DNA of 64,000 bases from positions 124,001 to 188,000 of the forward strand of contig CAITUV010000046.1 of NCBI GenBank assembly GCA_903895725.1, given 5' to 3'. Below the pieces are notes generated by a model. The model had not been told where the DNA came from. It saw nothing but the letters and a program-made list of their open reading frames with translations, and made no database searches. The stretch's first letter is position 1. Each line of letters begins with the position of its first letter. The DNA is from an uncultured Myxococcales bacterium (GTDB lineage: Bacteria; Myxococcota_A; UBA9042; CAIXZC01). Shown piece by piece: positions 34,862-43,304 of this stretch. Both the position numbers and the translations under genes were made by a program.

Positions 34862-36412
34862 TCAGAATGTGTATCCGACCCCCAACAGCGCCTTCGGGAC
34901 CGGCTCTGCAACCCAGTTCCCGTCCCTTCGCATGACCACCGCTGACAACTCCCACGCCAGCAGCACGGCCAGGTGCTCCAGCGGCACCAGGTTCGCACCG
35001 GCCAGCAGCCCGGGGGCCACGGCCCACGCTGCCCGGCTTCCCTTCATGCTCGATTCCTGGGAAAGCCTGGACACGGCAAACGTCGGTCCCAGGAGCAGGT
35101 CGAACCTGTGGAACGGCAGGGCGAACGGCACGGACAGCGCCGCCTCCATGGCCCGGAAGTCGTATGCGAACCCGTTGTCCGTCACAGCCGCCTGGCCGTA
35201 GGACAGCCTCGCCTGGAGATCGAGGAACGCGACCCTGCGGCGCATCAGCAGCCCCGCGCCGTGCATGACTCCCATTTCGGGCATGATCCAGCCGGAGAGT
35301 GCGTAGAAGCCCACCAGTGCAGTCCGCCCGCGGGGGCTGTCCCCCCGGACGTCGGCGAGGGTCACCGTAGTGGGTGAGAAATCCCGCTCCGCAAGCTCCC
35401 GGTCTTCCCCCTGGCCCAGATCCATCCTGGCCGCAGACATCGAGCCCGCCTGGCGCCTGAGCAGGGAGTAGCCGCCGCCGGCCAGGAACAGCCTGCGCTG
35501 CTGCTTTCCGTCCTGGGTCACCTGTGCGACCACCTCCCGCCCCGGCAATCCGAGCACGAAGAAATCGCCGGTCATGGTGGTGGGAAACCCCAGCACAGCG
35601 GCCTTGCCGGTCACCATGGCCAGCACGACGTCCCCCTTGCCTTCCATCTCGTAGCCGTACGAGGGGTGCTGCGGGCCCGCCAGGGTCCCCACCGTGGACC
35701 CCACCGTCCTGCCGTACACGTACCGGTACAGCTCCCTCAGGGTCACGCGCAGGTCCCCGTCTTCGTCGGCAGCCCCGTACAACCCGGAGACGAAGTGGCC
35801 CGTGAATACGCCGCCGCCCGCCTCGCTGCTCTCCTGGGCCATCTCCCTCGGGCCGGATGCGGTCAGCACCACGCTCCCCTCCGCGGCCAGGTCCCCCATC
35901 ACCTCGATGTCGAACTCCGGCACCTTGCGCACCCCCTTGAGCGCGGTGAGGCCGCCGCCGAGGCAGGAGTCCACCACAGCGATCCGCAGAGCGGCCCCCG
36001 ATTCCTCCAGCCACTTGCGCACCTCTCGGAACGGGACACGGTCGTCGCCTAGTTCCAGTGCGACCCCGTCGGAATGCCCTGAGAAGTAGAAGAAGAGAAG
36101 GACCCTGGCTCCCTCGGGCCGCTTGGCGATGCGCTGGCGCACGGTCTCGAAGGACTCGGCCAGCTCCGCCCGTCCCTTGCCCGCCAGCAGCAGCACATCG
36201 GAAGCGTCGAATCCGCACACGTCGACCAGCGCCTTGCGCACCCGGCCGACATCCTCCTCCGCGAACCTGAGGGGCGCATGTTCCGAGCTTCCGGCATCGT
36301 TCCCGACCAGGATCGCCAGGCGGACCGTGCTTTTCTCATGGGCCGTGACGGGCTGGGCCGCCAGCGCAGAGCACACGAAAACTGCGCCGAGGACGTGCAA
36401 TGCCCCCTTCAT
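34862..36412 (-). CDS. secreted caspase-family (C14) protease fused to a barrel-like C-terminal domain, operon 2
   Basis: A 516-residue paralogue of 29253-30797 with the same layout. A signal sequence (MKGALHVLGAVFVCSALAAQPVTA) is followed by a caspase domain with His113 in YFSGHSDG and Cys150 in VVDSCLGGG. The barrel-like C-terminal domain contains GFYALSGWIMPEMGVMHGAG and FLDLQARLSYGQ and ends GVGYTF with a terminal Phe. Both catalytic residues are kept in both copies, so both are probably active. The ATG at 36412 overlaps the TGA of the anti-sigma gene by four bases. Confidence 0.82.
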   Translation of the reverse strand: MKGALHVLGAVFVCSALAAQPVTAHEKSTVRLAILVGNDAGSSEHAPLRFAEEDVGRVRKALVDVCGFDASDVLLLAGKGRAELAESFETVRQRIAKRPEGARVLLFFYFSGHSDGVALELGDDRVPFREVRKWLEESGAALRIAVVDSCLGGGLTALKGVRKVPEFDIEVMGDLAAEGSVVLTASGPREMAQESSEAGGGVFTGHFVSGLYGAADEDGDLRVTLRELYRYVYGRTVGSTVGTLAGPQHPSYGYEMEGKGDVVLAMVTGKAAVLGFPTTMTGDFFVLGLPGREVVAQVTQDGKQQRRLFLAGGGYSLLRRQAGSMSAARMDLGQGEDRELAERDFSPTTVTLADVRGDSPRGRTALVGFYALSGWIMPEMGVMHGAGLLMRRRVAFLDLQARLSYGQAAVTDNGFAYDFRAMEAALSVPFALPFHRFDLLLGPTFAVSRLSQESSMKGSRAAWAVAPGLLAGANLVPLEHLAVLLAWELSAVVMRRDGNWVAEPVPKALLGVGYTF

Positions 36413-37386
36413 GGGCCCACCTTCTCGTAGCGAGCCACGACCACTTCGACCGGCACGCCGGCCACGACCCGCCGCCCGGCTTTCTCGACGCTGGAGCCGC
36501 TTACCTTCCCGACCAGTGCAGCGGCCTCAATCGGGACATCGCTGAACACGGCAACCCATTCCTCGGTCCCGATCCGCTCGTCCAGCTCGAACGCGCCCGC
36601 CACCGGCTGACCCGCTTCGGGCAGAGGGCCGCTGGCCTTCCCGTTCCAGGGGTAGACGATCTGGACGTCGCCGGCGGCATCCCGCAGCAACAGCAGGATG
36701 CAGGAGCGCTCCGGTGCCACCGGGACCACCCGCAGTTCGTCCCCCGGCCGGAGCGGCGTGCCCGGCTCGTGGCGGAACACGTCCTGCCCGCGTTTCACAT
36801 ACAGAATCAGCGAAGAGGCGGCTTTCAGCCCGGTGTAGCTACGTTCGGCCACGGGCATCGCTTGCCGGCCGGCGCCCTCGAGTCGGCCGGAATCCGGGCC
36901 CGGCATGCCGGACGGCTTCTCGCTGTCCCCCGCTGCCCCACGCGGTTGAACGGCCGGGATGCCCGTCTCACGACCGCCCGTGTTGCCCCGGGTTCCCTCG
37001 CTGCCCCCTCCGTGCGGCTGGACGGCCGGGATGCCTGTCTCACGACCGCCCGTGTTGCTCCGGGTTCCCTCGCTGCCCCCCCCCTGCGGAAGCACGAGGA
37101 CCGCCACCAGGACTGCGGCCGCAGCGACCGCACCGGACAGGCCCCATGCCAGGAAACGCTCGGAGCGGCGGTGCCGCAGCCGGTCGGCCAGGAGCGCACT
37201 CCCGTCGGGAAGTACGATGCTGCGGAACTCGGCCTCGGCCGCCCGCGTCTGCCGGACCCTCTCCGCACACAGCGGGCAGATCTCGAGGTGCGCCAGTTGC
37301 TCCTGGGAAAGCGGCGTGGCCCACCCCTTCCCGCCTGCGGCTTTCTCGATCGCATAGGAGCTGAGGCACCGTGCGGTGCGATCCAT
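36409..37386 (-). CDS. zinc-finger anti-sigma factor with DUF4384-like domain, operon 2
   Basis: A 325-residue protein. HLEICPLC (near residue 33) is the zinc-binding anti-sigma motif. A transmembrane helix lies at ~80-99 (WGLSGAVAAAAVLVAVLVL). Next is a Gly/Thr-rich linker containing a 24-residue unit twice, then a DUF4384-like domain (LRPGDELRVVPVAPERSCILLLL, QIVYPWNG). It is paralogous to 30794-31669 but has the longer, repeat-expanded linker on the outer side of the membrane. It should bind and inhibit the sigma factor at 37441; the DUF4384 part may sense the envelope state or partner with the caspase. Confidence 0.8.
   Translation of the reverse strand: MDRTARCLSSYAIEKAAGGKGWATPLSQEQLAHLEICPLCAERVRQTRAAEAEFRSIVLPDGSALLADRLRHRRSERFLAWGLSGAVAAAAVLVAVLVLPQGGGSEGTRSNTGGRETGIPAVQPHGGGSEGTRGNTGGRETGIPAVQPRGAAGDSEKPSGMPGPDSGRLEGAGRQAMPVAERSYTGLKAASSLILYVKRGQDVFRHEPGTPLRPGDELRVVPVAPERSCILLLLRDAAGDVQIVYPWNGKASGPLPEAGQPVAGAFELDERIGTEEWVAVFSDVPIEAAALVGKVSGSSVEKAGRRVVAGVPVEVVVARYEKVGP
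36946..37089. repeat. 72-bp tandem duplication inside the anti-sigma linker
   Basis: Two units of 72 bp are nearly identical and each encodes a GGGSEGTR-xNTGGRETGIPAVQP peptide. The unit keeps the reading frame, so copy number changes would lengthen or shorten the linker between membrane helix and outer domain. Confidence 0.75.
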
Positions 37387-37440
37387 CCTACCCCTCCAAC
37401 CTCACACGGGGGACAAGGCTCGAACTCTGGGTCCCGCCGT

Positions 37441-37938
37441 TCATGTTCCGTCTCCCCCCAGGGTGTCCTTCAGGCGCAGCCGTTCCCGGAGCCTGGCCAG
37501 CAGGTGGACGACGGTGACGCGGTTGAGTCCGAGCACTTCGGCCACTTCGTCCTGCGTCAGGCCCTCTCCCCAGTACAGGTGCACGGCGAGCCGGTCCCGG
37601 TCGCTCAGGCCGGCAAGGCACGCCTCGAGCCGGTCCCGCCAGGCCATCTGCTGGTGAGGATCATCCCGCCGGGCACCGGCGACGTGGTCGCAATCCAGGC
37701 AGTCAGCAAGCTTCCTGCGGTCACGAAGCAGGTTCAGGCAGTGGTTCGTCGCCGCCCGGAACAGGTACGATCGGATGTTGCCGACCGCTTCTTCGTGAGC
37801 CAGCCGTCCCATGATCCTCAGGAATACCTCCTGGACCGCGGAGCGGGCTTCGTCCGGATCGCGAAGCAATGCAAGGCATCGACGGTACACCAGCCCGCCA
37901 TGCTGCCGGTACAGCTCCTCCACCTGGCCCGCACTCAT
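37441..37938 (-). CDS. ECF-type RNA polymerase sigma factor, operon 2
   Basis: A 165-residue sigma-70 family protein starting MSAGQVEELYRQHGGLVYRRC. Region 2 includes EVFLRIMGRLAHEEAVGNI and YLFRAATNHCLNLLRD; region 4 includes HLYWGEGLTQDEVAEVLGLN and VVHLLARLRERLRL. The start at 37938 has a weak ribosome binding site; a GTG at 37950 is possible. It is the first gene of operon 2, 54 bp before the anti-sigma gene, and divergent from the M14 carboxypeptidase gene. Confidence 0.85.
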   Translation of the reverse strand: MSAGQVEELYRQHGGLVYRRCLALLRDPDEARSAVQEVFLRIMGRLAHEEAVGNIRSYLFRAATNHCLNLLRDRRKLADCLDCDHVAGARRDDPHQQMAWRDRLEACLAGLSDRDRLAVHLYWGEGLTQDEVAEVLGLNRVTVVHLLARLRERLRLKDTLGGDGT

Positions 37939-38170
37939 CGTTTCCCGCACCCTGCGGTCATACTGCAGGCCGCCCTTCCAGCCTGCGCACACCATTATGA
38001 CACACGGAGGGCCCGAAATGTAGTGGTGCGGTGAAGCTCCGTCACAACCGGCCCCATGGCAATCCCCTGCTACCCGCGCATCGGTCGGCGGGGTGCCCGC
38101 AGCCGCGGCCAGTGAGATGCCTCGGCCGAGGTGATCGGGAAGTAGTCCCGAGGCTTCTTCCCAGAGCGGC

Positions 38171-38199
38171 TTGGGTTTCTCAGGCTGTAGCGATATGCT
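38171..38199 (+). promoter_or_regulatory. candidate promoter of the M14 peptidase gene
   Basis: TTGGGT (38171-38176) and TATGCT (38194-38199) are 17 bp apart, about 30 bp before the start codon. The same pair, TTGGGA-N17-TATGCT, precedes the selenoprotein gene at 50510-50538, and the first codons of the two genes are also alike. Confidence 0.45.
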
Positions 38200-38229
38200 G
38201 TGTCTGCCGCCAGGCAGGAGGGTCGCCGG

Positions 38230-40824
38230 ATGAACAGAGTTGTGGCCCACACAATCCCGACGCTCACCGTCCTGCTGGTACTGGCTTTTCCGGCTGCAGC
38301 AGGAGAAGGGCCGGTTCCGGTCCCCGCGGGATACCACACTGGCGGCATGGGCGGGTTCCTCACCTTCGACGAGGTGGTGGCCGATCTGTACCTGCTGCAC
38401 GAGACGTACCCCGAACTCGTGTCCTCCCCGTTCTCCATGGGCGAATCCTGGGAAGGGCGGCCCATCTGGGGGATCCGGGTCTCGGCCGACCCCGGTGTGG
38501 AGGACGGCGGTGCCGAGGTGTTCTACAATTCGGCCATCCATGCCCGGGAAGCAGCCACGGTCATGGTCCTGCACTTCTTCCTGTGGCACGTTGTCGAGAA
38601 CTACGGGGTCGATCCGGAGGTCACCTGGGTGCTGGACCACCGCCAGTTGTTGTTTGCCCCCGTCCTCAACCCCGACGGGTACGTGTACAACGAAGAGACC
38701 GCACCGAACGGGGGCGGACAGTGGAGGAAGAACCGCCGGGACAACGGCGACGGCACGTTCGGCGTGGACCTGAACCGCAACTTCCCATTCATGTGGGCCT
38801 ACGATGACATCGGGTCGAGCCCGCTCACCGAGAAGAACACCTACCGGGGACCTGCGCCGTTCTCCGAGCCGGAGGCCCAGGCCCTTCGAGACTTCGTTCT
38901 CGAGCACGACCTTCGGATGGTCGTGAACTTCCACTCGAAAGGCGAAGTCCTCCTCTTTCCATTCGGGTATGCGCCAGAGGCTTTTCCCGAGCCGGCCGAC
39001 TTGGGCGCCTTCCTCAGCCTCGGCCAACGAATGACGTCTGCATCGGGGAACCCGTGGGGCAATCCCATCCAGGCATCGGCGGACTTCACCAACGGCAGGG
39101 CCGAGGACTGGCTGTACGGGGATGCGTCGCAAAAGCCGTCGATTGTGTCCTTCAGCCCCGAGGTGGGCGTGGGGACCTGGTGGCCCGACGCTCAAACCAC
39201 CCTCCTGCTGGCCCAGCAGTACGCTCACGTCTGCATGGAAGCGGCGCTGGCCGCACCCACACGGCTATCGGGAATGGTGGAGGACGCTTCGGGATCCCCG
39301 GTCGGTGAGGTCCTCGTGTCCATCCAGGGCACGGAGATTCGCATCGAGACCCCGTCGAGTGGAGAGTTCTCCCTGTTGCTGCCGGGCCCGGGCGTCTACG
39401 TGCTGGAGACCGAGCACGTGCGCTACCTCCCGGCCACGACGGTGATTTCAGTCGACGACCAGGGCACGAACATCGGCGGCGTGGTGCTGCAACTCGAGCC
39501 ACGGCCGACCTGCACCCTGCGCGCTCGGTTCACCGAAGCGGAGAATGGGAGCCCCGTCGACGGCGTCGTGCTCCGTTTCCGCACTCAGCCGGTGCTGACT
39601 GCGGTCAGCGATGAAGCCGGGGAGATCCTCCTCGAAGAGCTTCCTGCAGGCCAGCCCCTGGTGTTCGAGGCGGAGAAGTGGGGCAGGCAGGGATTCGTGG
39701 CTGAGGCGACACCCCAGCCGGGGGTGGAGAACGTGCTGTTGGCCTCCCTTGCCCCCGCAACGTTCCAGTGGGACATGGAGGACGAGGCCGACGGCTGGAG
39801 CGCTGCTGCGGACACGGACACGGCATCGGGCGGCGGCTGGGTCAGGGAGGTGCCCATGCCGGTCTGGCACGACGGGCACCCCGCCCAACCTCTCGAAGAC
39901 CACACCCCCGATCCGGGGGAGCTCGCCTGGCTGACAGGGAACTGGTTTGCTGTCCAGAGCTCCGGCCTGGCGGACGTCGATGGCGGAGAGGTCTTCCTGG
40001 AGTCACCCGAGATCGACCTGTCCGCCTTCCTGGACCCGGCGGTCTCCTACCACCGCTGGTTCTTCACGTCGGGCGACGACCTGTTGGATTCGCTGCGCCT
40101 GGAGGTCCGAAGACAGGGGGACTCGGCCTGGACGCTGGTCGCTGAGGTGGTCCGTCAGGATCTTCGCTGGGAGCTCTCGGTCCACCGCCTATGCGAGGTG
40201 CTTCCCTGCCCATTGGAGACGGTCAGGCTGCGCTTCGTGGCCGCGGACCTGGGGGAGGAGGATGTGGTGAAGGCGGCATTGGACGACGTCCAGATTCTCG
40301 ATGCCGTAGCGCTTCCCGACCCGCTTCTTTGCATCCCGACCGGCAAAAGCGAGGAGGTGTGCGACGGCGTGGACGACGACTGCGACGGCGCCACGGACGA
40401 AGAAGCCGACTGCCAGATGCCCGAACTGGAGCCCGCACACGCTGAGTCGGTGGACCGGGCGGACATCTCCGAAGACTTCGGGCAGCACTCCGACCTGGCC
40501 GCGGAAGTCGGCGGCGAGTCGTTCCGGTTGCCGGAACCGGCCGATGGGGTCGACGTCGGGCTCGGCAGCGACGGCGCCCAGCCGGTGGCGGGGGAGGCCC
40601 AGGCAGCGGATCTCGAGGAGGGGAAGCTCCGGAGCCGCAGCGGATGCACTCTTGACCGGGGGGCCAGCGGGCCTGGTTGGGAAGCCCTTGTCCTTCTTGC
40701 ATTTCTGCTCTCGACGTTGAGCTTGGTCCGCTCCATGGGCAGCCCTGTTTCCCGCAGCGCAGGGCGGCGTGAGCTTCGCTCGCCCCCGCTTGCCGTGATG
40801 GGGGCCCGTGACAGAACAACGTGA
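38230..40824 (+). CDS. secreted M14 zinc carboxypeptidase with C-terminal anchor
   Basis: An 864-residue protein; the ATG at 38230 follows CAGGAGGG and encodes a signal sequence. The peptidase domain (~35-345) has all expected marks: HAREA (zinc His and Glu), NPDGY, DLNRNF, the third zinc ligand in NFHSKG, and FSPEVG near the general base position. Then come two carboxypeptidase-regulatory-like beta domains, a galactose-binding-like region, a MopE-like CDGVDDDCDGATDEE motif, an acidic linker, and a tail with Cys, hydrophobic helix and basic residues (CTLDRG to SLVRS). The tail resembles MYXO-CTERM but has ~30 extra residues. It removes C-terminal residues from peptides outside the cell. Confidence 0.85.
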   Translation: MNRVVAHTIPTLTVLLVLAFPAAAGEGPVPVPAGYHTGGMGGFLTFDEVVADLYLLHETYPELVSSPFSMGESWEGRPIWGIRVSADPGVEDGGAEVFYNSAIHAREAATVMVLHFFLWHVVENYGVDPEVTWVLDHRQLLFAPVLNPDGYVYNEETAPNGGGQWRKNRRDNGDGTFGVDLNRNFPFMWAYDDIGSSPLTEKNTYRGPAPFSEPEAQALRDFVLEHDLRMVVNFHSKGEVLLFPFGYAPEAFPEPADLGAFLSLGQRMTSASGNPWGNPIQASADFTNGRAEDWLYGDASQKPSIVSFSPEVGVGTWWPDAQTTLLLAQQYAHVCMEAALAAPTRLSGMVEDASGSPVGEVLVSIQGTEIRIETPSSGEFSLLLPGPGVYVLETEHVRYLPATTVISVDDQGTNIGGVVLQLEPRPTCTLRARFTEAENGSPVDGVVLRFRTQPVLTAVSDEAGEILLEELPAGQPLVFEAEKWGRQGFVAEATPQPGVENVLLASLAPATFQWDMEDEADGWSAAADTDTASGGGWVREVPMPVWHDGHPAQPLEDHTPDPGELAWLTGNWFAVQSSGLADVDGGEVFLESPEIDLSAFLDPAVSYHRWFFTSGDDLLDSLRLEVRRQGDSAWTLVAEVVRQDLRWELSVHRLCEVLPCPLETVRLRFVAADLGEEDVVKAALDDVQILDAVALPDPLLCIPTGKSEEVCDGVDDDCDGATDEEADCQMPELEPAHAESVDRADISEDFGQHSDLAAEVGGESFRLPEPADGVDVGLGSDGAQPVAGEAQAADLEEGKLRSRSGCTLDRGASGPGWEALVLLAFLLSTLSLVRSMGSPVSRSAGRRELRSPPLAVMGARDRTT

Positions 40825-40887
40825 TCGTTGTGAGGGTTCCGGTGCGCCCGGCTGGTAGGTGAGCGCCGCCTCCCACATCTCGCCGGC

Positions 40888-41140
40888 CTACTGGCAGCCC
40901 TCGTCGACCTCCCCATTGCAGTCATCGTCGAGACCGTCGCAGAGCTCAGCGGCCCCGGGGTAAATTGCTGCGTCAAGCGGGGCGCAATCCTCGCCGTCGG
41001 CGGCACCGTCGTTGTCGTCGTCCGGGTCGACGCAGTCGGCAAGCCCGTCCTGGTCCGTCTCGGGGTACCCCTCGTCCACCTGTTTGTCACAGTCGTTGTC
41101 CATGCCGTCGCGTTCCTCGGGGCTGGGCGGATGGCAGATG
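40888..41140 (-). pseudogene. 3' remnant of a MopE-like Cys/Asp-rich protein gene
   Basis: Read leftward, the frame gives MDNDCDKQVDEG, then DPDDDNDG and CDGLDDDCNGEVDEGCQ. These MopE and thrombospondin-type-3-like motifs are usual near the C-terminus of secreted proteins. The frame remains open upstream only through the promoter repeat that begins at 41141, so the 5' end has been lost and the remnant now abuts the repeat. Confidence 0.6.
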
Positions 41141-41410
41141 CAAGCATCCGCATTCCCGGCGAGAATGTCAACACATTCACACTCCAACGTAAACAATATG
41201 TACATGCCGGATATCCGGCGCCAGACTGTCTCTTCATCCCTTGCACGTGGCTCACGGGCCTTCCCGATGCACCCGCCGCCCCAACGGCCCGGGCTCCGCT
41301 CGAGGGAGTCTGCAACCGTCGTGCAAGTTGAGAAAGCAGGGGAAAATCGTCATGGCACAGGGATTGCTTTCCAGTGCGGTGGAAGGATAGTGTTGTGGAA
41401 GGAGGTTGCG
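41141..41410. repeat. divergent promoter repeat, copy B
   Basis: This is the full set of conserved blocks, from CAAGCATCCGCATTCC to the AAGGAGG ribosome binding site. The minus-strand TTGACA now faces only the truncated remnant at 40888. Confidence 0.8.
41353..41368 (+). promoter_or_regulatory. sigma-54 promoter, copy B
   Basis: TGGCACA-GGGA-TTGCT has both invariant pairs (GG at -24, GC at -12) and lies about 45 bp before the ATG at 41411. Confidence 0.7.
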
Positions 41411-43285
41411 ATGAGGCATCAGCTTATTGCGTTTCTCAGGCTGACCGAGCTGGCGACCCCGTCTCACCGGCTCGGTGCGGGGTTCGGCCTTCTGCTGCTG
41501 GGCGGTGCGTTGCTCGGTGCGGCGCCGGCGGCGACGGCGAGCTGCCTGTGGGAGCCGCCGCAGCATCTCTTCGTGCTGCCCGCGGACGGTGCGGCGGAGG
41601 TGCCGGTGGACGCACGCATATGGGTGAACGTCTCGCTGGAGAGTCACGCCACGGTCACCGTGGGCGATATCACCCTTGAAGGGCAGCGCGAGAGCCTCTC
41701 CTGGTACAGCTTCCCGCCGCCGGCCGCCCCCGCCCCGGAAGCCGCCTGCGAGTTCACCGTGCGGATCTGCGCCAGCGAGGGCGGGGACGACTGCACCGAC
41801 TATGGACCGTACTCGTTCACTTTCGGCAGCGGCACCGCCCCGGCACCGGCCGTACCCACGTTGCTCGGGATCACCGGGAACCCGTCCGAAGGCAACTTCG
41901 AGGAGCCGAAGCTGCCCGCCGAGCTGTGCAAGTACCAGATCCTCAGCCAGGACTGCTTCGACACGGGGCAGAACCTCGTCTACCGGTTCGTTCTCCAAGA
42001 CGACCCCGGTGCGGCACTCTTTGCCGTGCTGGGGACCAAGGCGGACAAGGTCTACGATGACTACCTGAGCACGCCGGAATGCGGTGCCCAGCACATGGGG
42101 TTCGCTCCCTGGACCGAGGGCGAAGGTGCCCAGTGTACCACAGAAACGTGCCGGGGGATCCAGGCGATCAACCTGGCCGGCAAGCGATCGGAGCCGGTGC
42201 TGCTGTGCGGCGAGGCACAGATCACGCTCGACGACGGGTCCACCTGGCACAGCGACTGCGTGACGCAGGAGGATGCGTCGGGTTCCGCTGCCGACAAGGA
42301 CGCTACGGCCCCAGCGACCCCGGACGGCAACGGCGGCGGAGGTTCGGGCTGCTCGGCGGCGACACACGCTCCCGCATCGGGTGCGTTCCTGCTGTTGGCC
42401 GTGCTCGCACTGGCCTTCGCACTGCCGAGGCTGAGGCGTCGGCATTCGCTGGCGGTCGCGCTGCTGGCGCTCGGCCTGGCCGCGTGCGACGGGGGCAACG
42501 ATCCGGACGTCACAAAGGGGGCGGATGCCGTTGCGGATAGGAGTGGGACAACGGATGCGGCAACCGAGACTGCGGCCGGTGACCCGGAATTCGCCGCATA
42601 CTGCCAGGGTATTGTGGACGCGTTCCGGGCGCTGTACCTGGACCTGGACCTGCCCGACAACCTCGCTCAGGAGAAGCCCCCTCCGTTGAAGACCGGCGAG
42701 GAGTTCGATCCGAACGACTTCTTCGTCGTGCTGGACCGGCTTCACATGGAAGAGGGGTGGACCCTGGATTTCATCTACACCTACGACAGCCACATGGGAG
42801 GCTCACCCGAGCTCGTGGCCCGCAAGACCGACTCTCCGCTCTGCCAGTCGGCTCCGGAGAGTCCTTGCGAGTCGGAGTATTTCTTGTATCACGTCCTTCT
42901 GGATGGGAGCCGGGAAGGCTGGTTCCAGGTCTGGGTGCTACGGCGGATGGGACAGCAGTTCTACTGTGACTTTCACGGGTGCTTCTCGGAGATCGTCTTG
43001 CCGTCGCACGAGGGACTTCTCTCCTGGATAGAGGAGCAGAAGAAGCGGGGGGCCGGGATGCACGATGGGGATGGTTTCGACGAGGCTGCGATCGCGGCCA
43101 TCACGGTGGACCCCCTCGTCGAGGTGCGCAAGGGAAGTGCCCATGTGATCCTGGTGTCCTTCGACCGCTCCAGCGGGATCGTCCGAACGGACGTCGAGTT
43201 GTCCGGCGAGCCTCCGTACTGGTGGATCCCCGGCACCGACAAGACGGAGACGCTGATCGAATGCACGTGGTGCGGGATACCATGA
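41411..43285 (+). CDS. fusion of a MYXO-CTERM-tailed surface protein and a lipoprotein
   Basis: One open frame of 624 codons, with the ATG at 41411 behind AAGGAGG. Residues 1-340 form a complete protein: signal sequence, Ig-like start (FVLPADGAAEVPVDARIWV), Cys-containing domain, Ser/Gly linker, and a MYXO-CTERM-like tail (CSAATHAP, hydrophobic helix, RLRRRH). This runs without a break into a second signal sequence, SLAVALLALGLAAC, with a lipobox at Cys359, followed by a ~265-residue lipoprotein domain. No ATG, GTG or TTG stands at the seam. Either two genes were fused by deletion or the chain is cut in the membrane to give two products. It is followed after 19 bp by 43305-43949. Confidence 0.7.
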   Translation: MRHQLIAFLRLTELATPSHRLGAGFGLLLLGGALLGAAPAATASCLWEPPQHLFVLPADGAAEVPVDARIWVNVSLESHATVTVGDITLEGQRESLSWYSFPPPAAPAPEAACEFTVRICASEGGDDCTDYGPYSFTFGSGTAPAPAVPTLLGITGNPSEGNFEEPKLPAELCKYQILSQDCFDTGQNLVYRFVLQDDPGAALFAVLGTKADKVYDDYLSTPECGAQHMGFAPWTEGEGAQCTTETCRGIQAINLAGKRSEPVLLCGEAQITLDDGSTWHSDCVTQEDASGSAADKDATAPATPDGNGGGGSGCSAATHAPASGAFLLLAVLALAFALPRLRRRHSLAVALLALGLAACDGGNDPDVTKGADAVADRSGTTDAATETAAGDPEFAAYCQGIVDAFRALYLDLDLPDNLAQEKPPPLKTGEEFDPNDFFVVLDRLHMEEGWTLDFIYTYDSHMGGSPELVARKTDSPLCQSAPESPCESEYFLYHVLLDGSREGWFQVWVLRRMGQQFYCDFHGCFSEIVLPSHEGLLSWIEEQKKRGAGMHDGDGFDEAAIAAITVDPLVEVRKGSAHVILVSFDRSSGIVRTDVELSGEPPYWWIPGTDKTETLIECTWCGIP

Positions 43286-43304
43286 CTCGGTTGACGGGGA
43301 GGCG

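Noticed and set aside
32749..34935. 728-codon plus-strand open frame opposite the ZU5 lipoprotein gene of operon 2
   Set aside because: It is a shadow of the Cys-rich leftward gene: no start context, no known motif, and composition typical of antisense.
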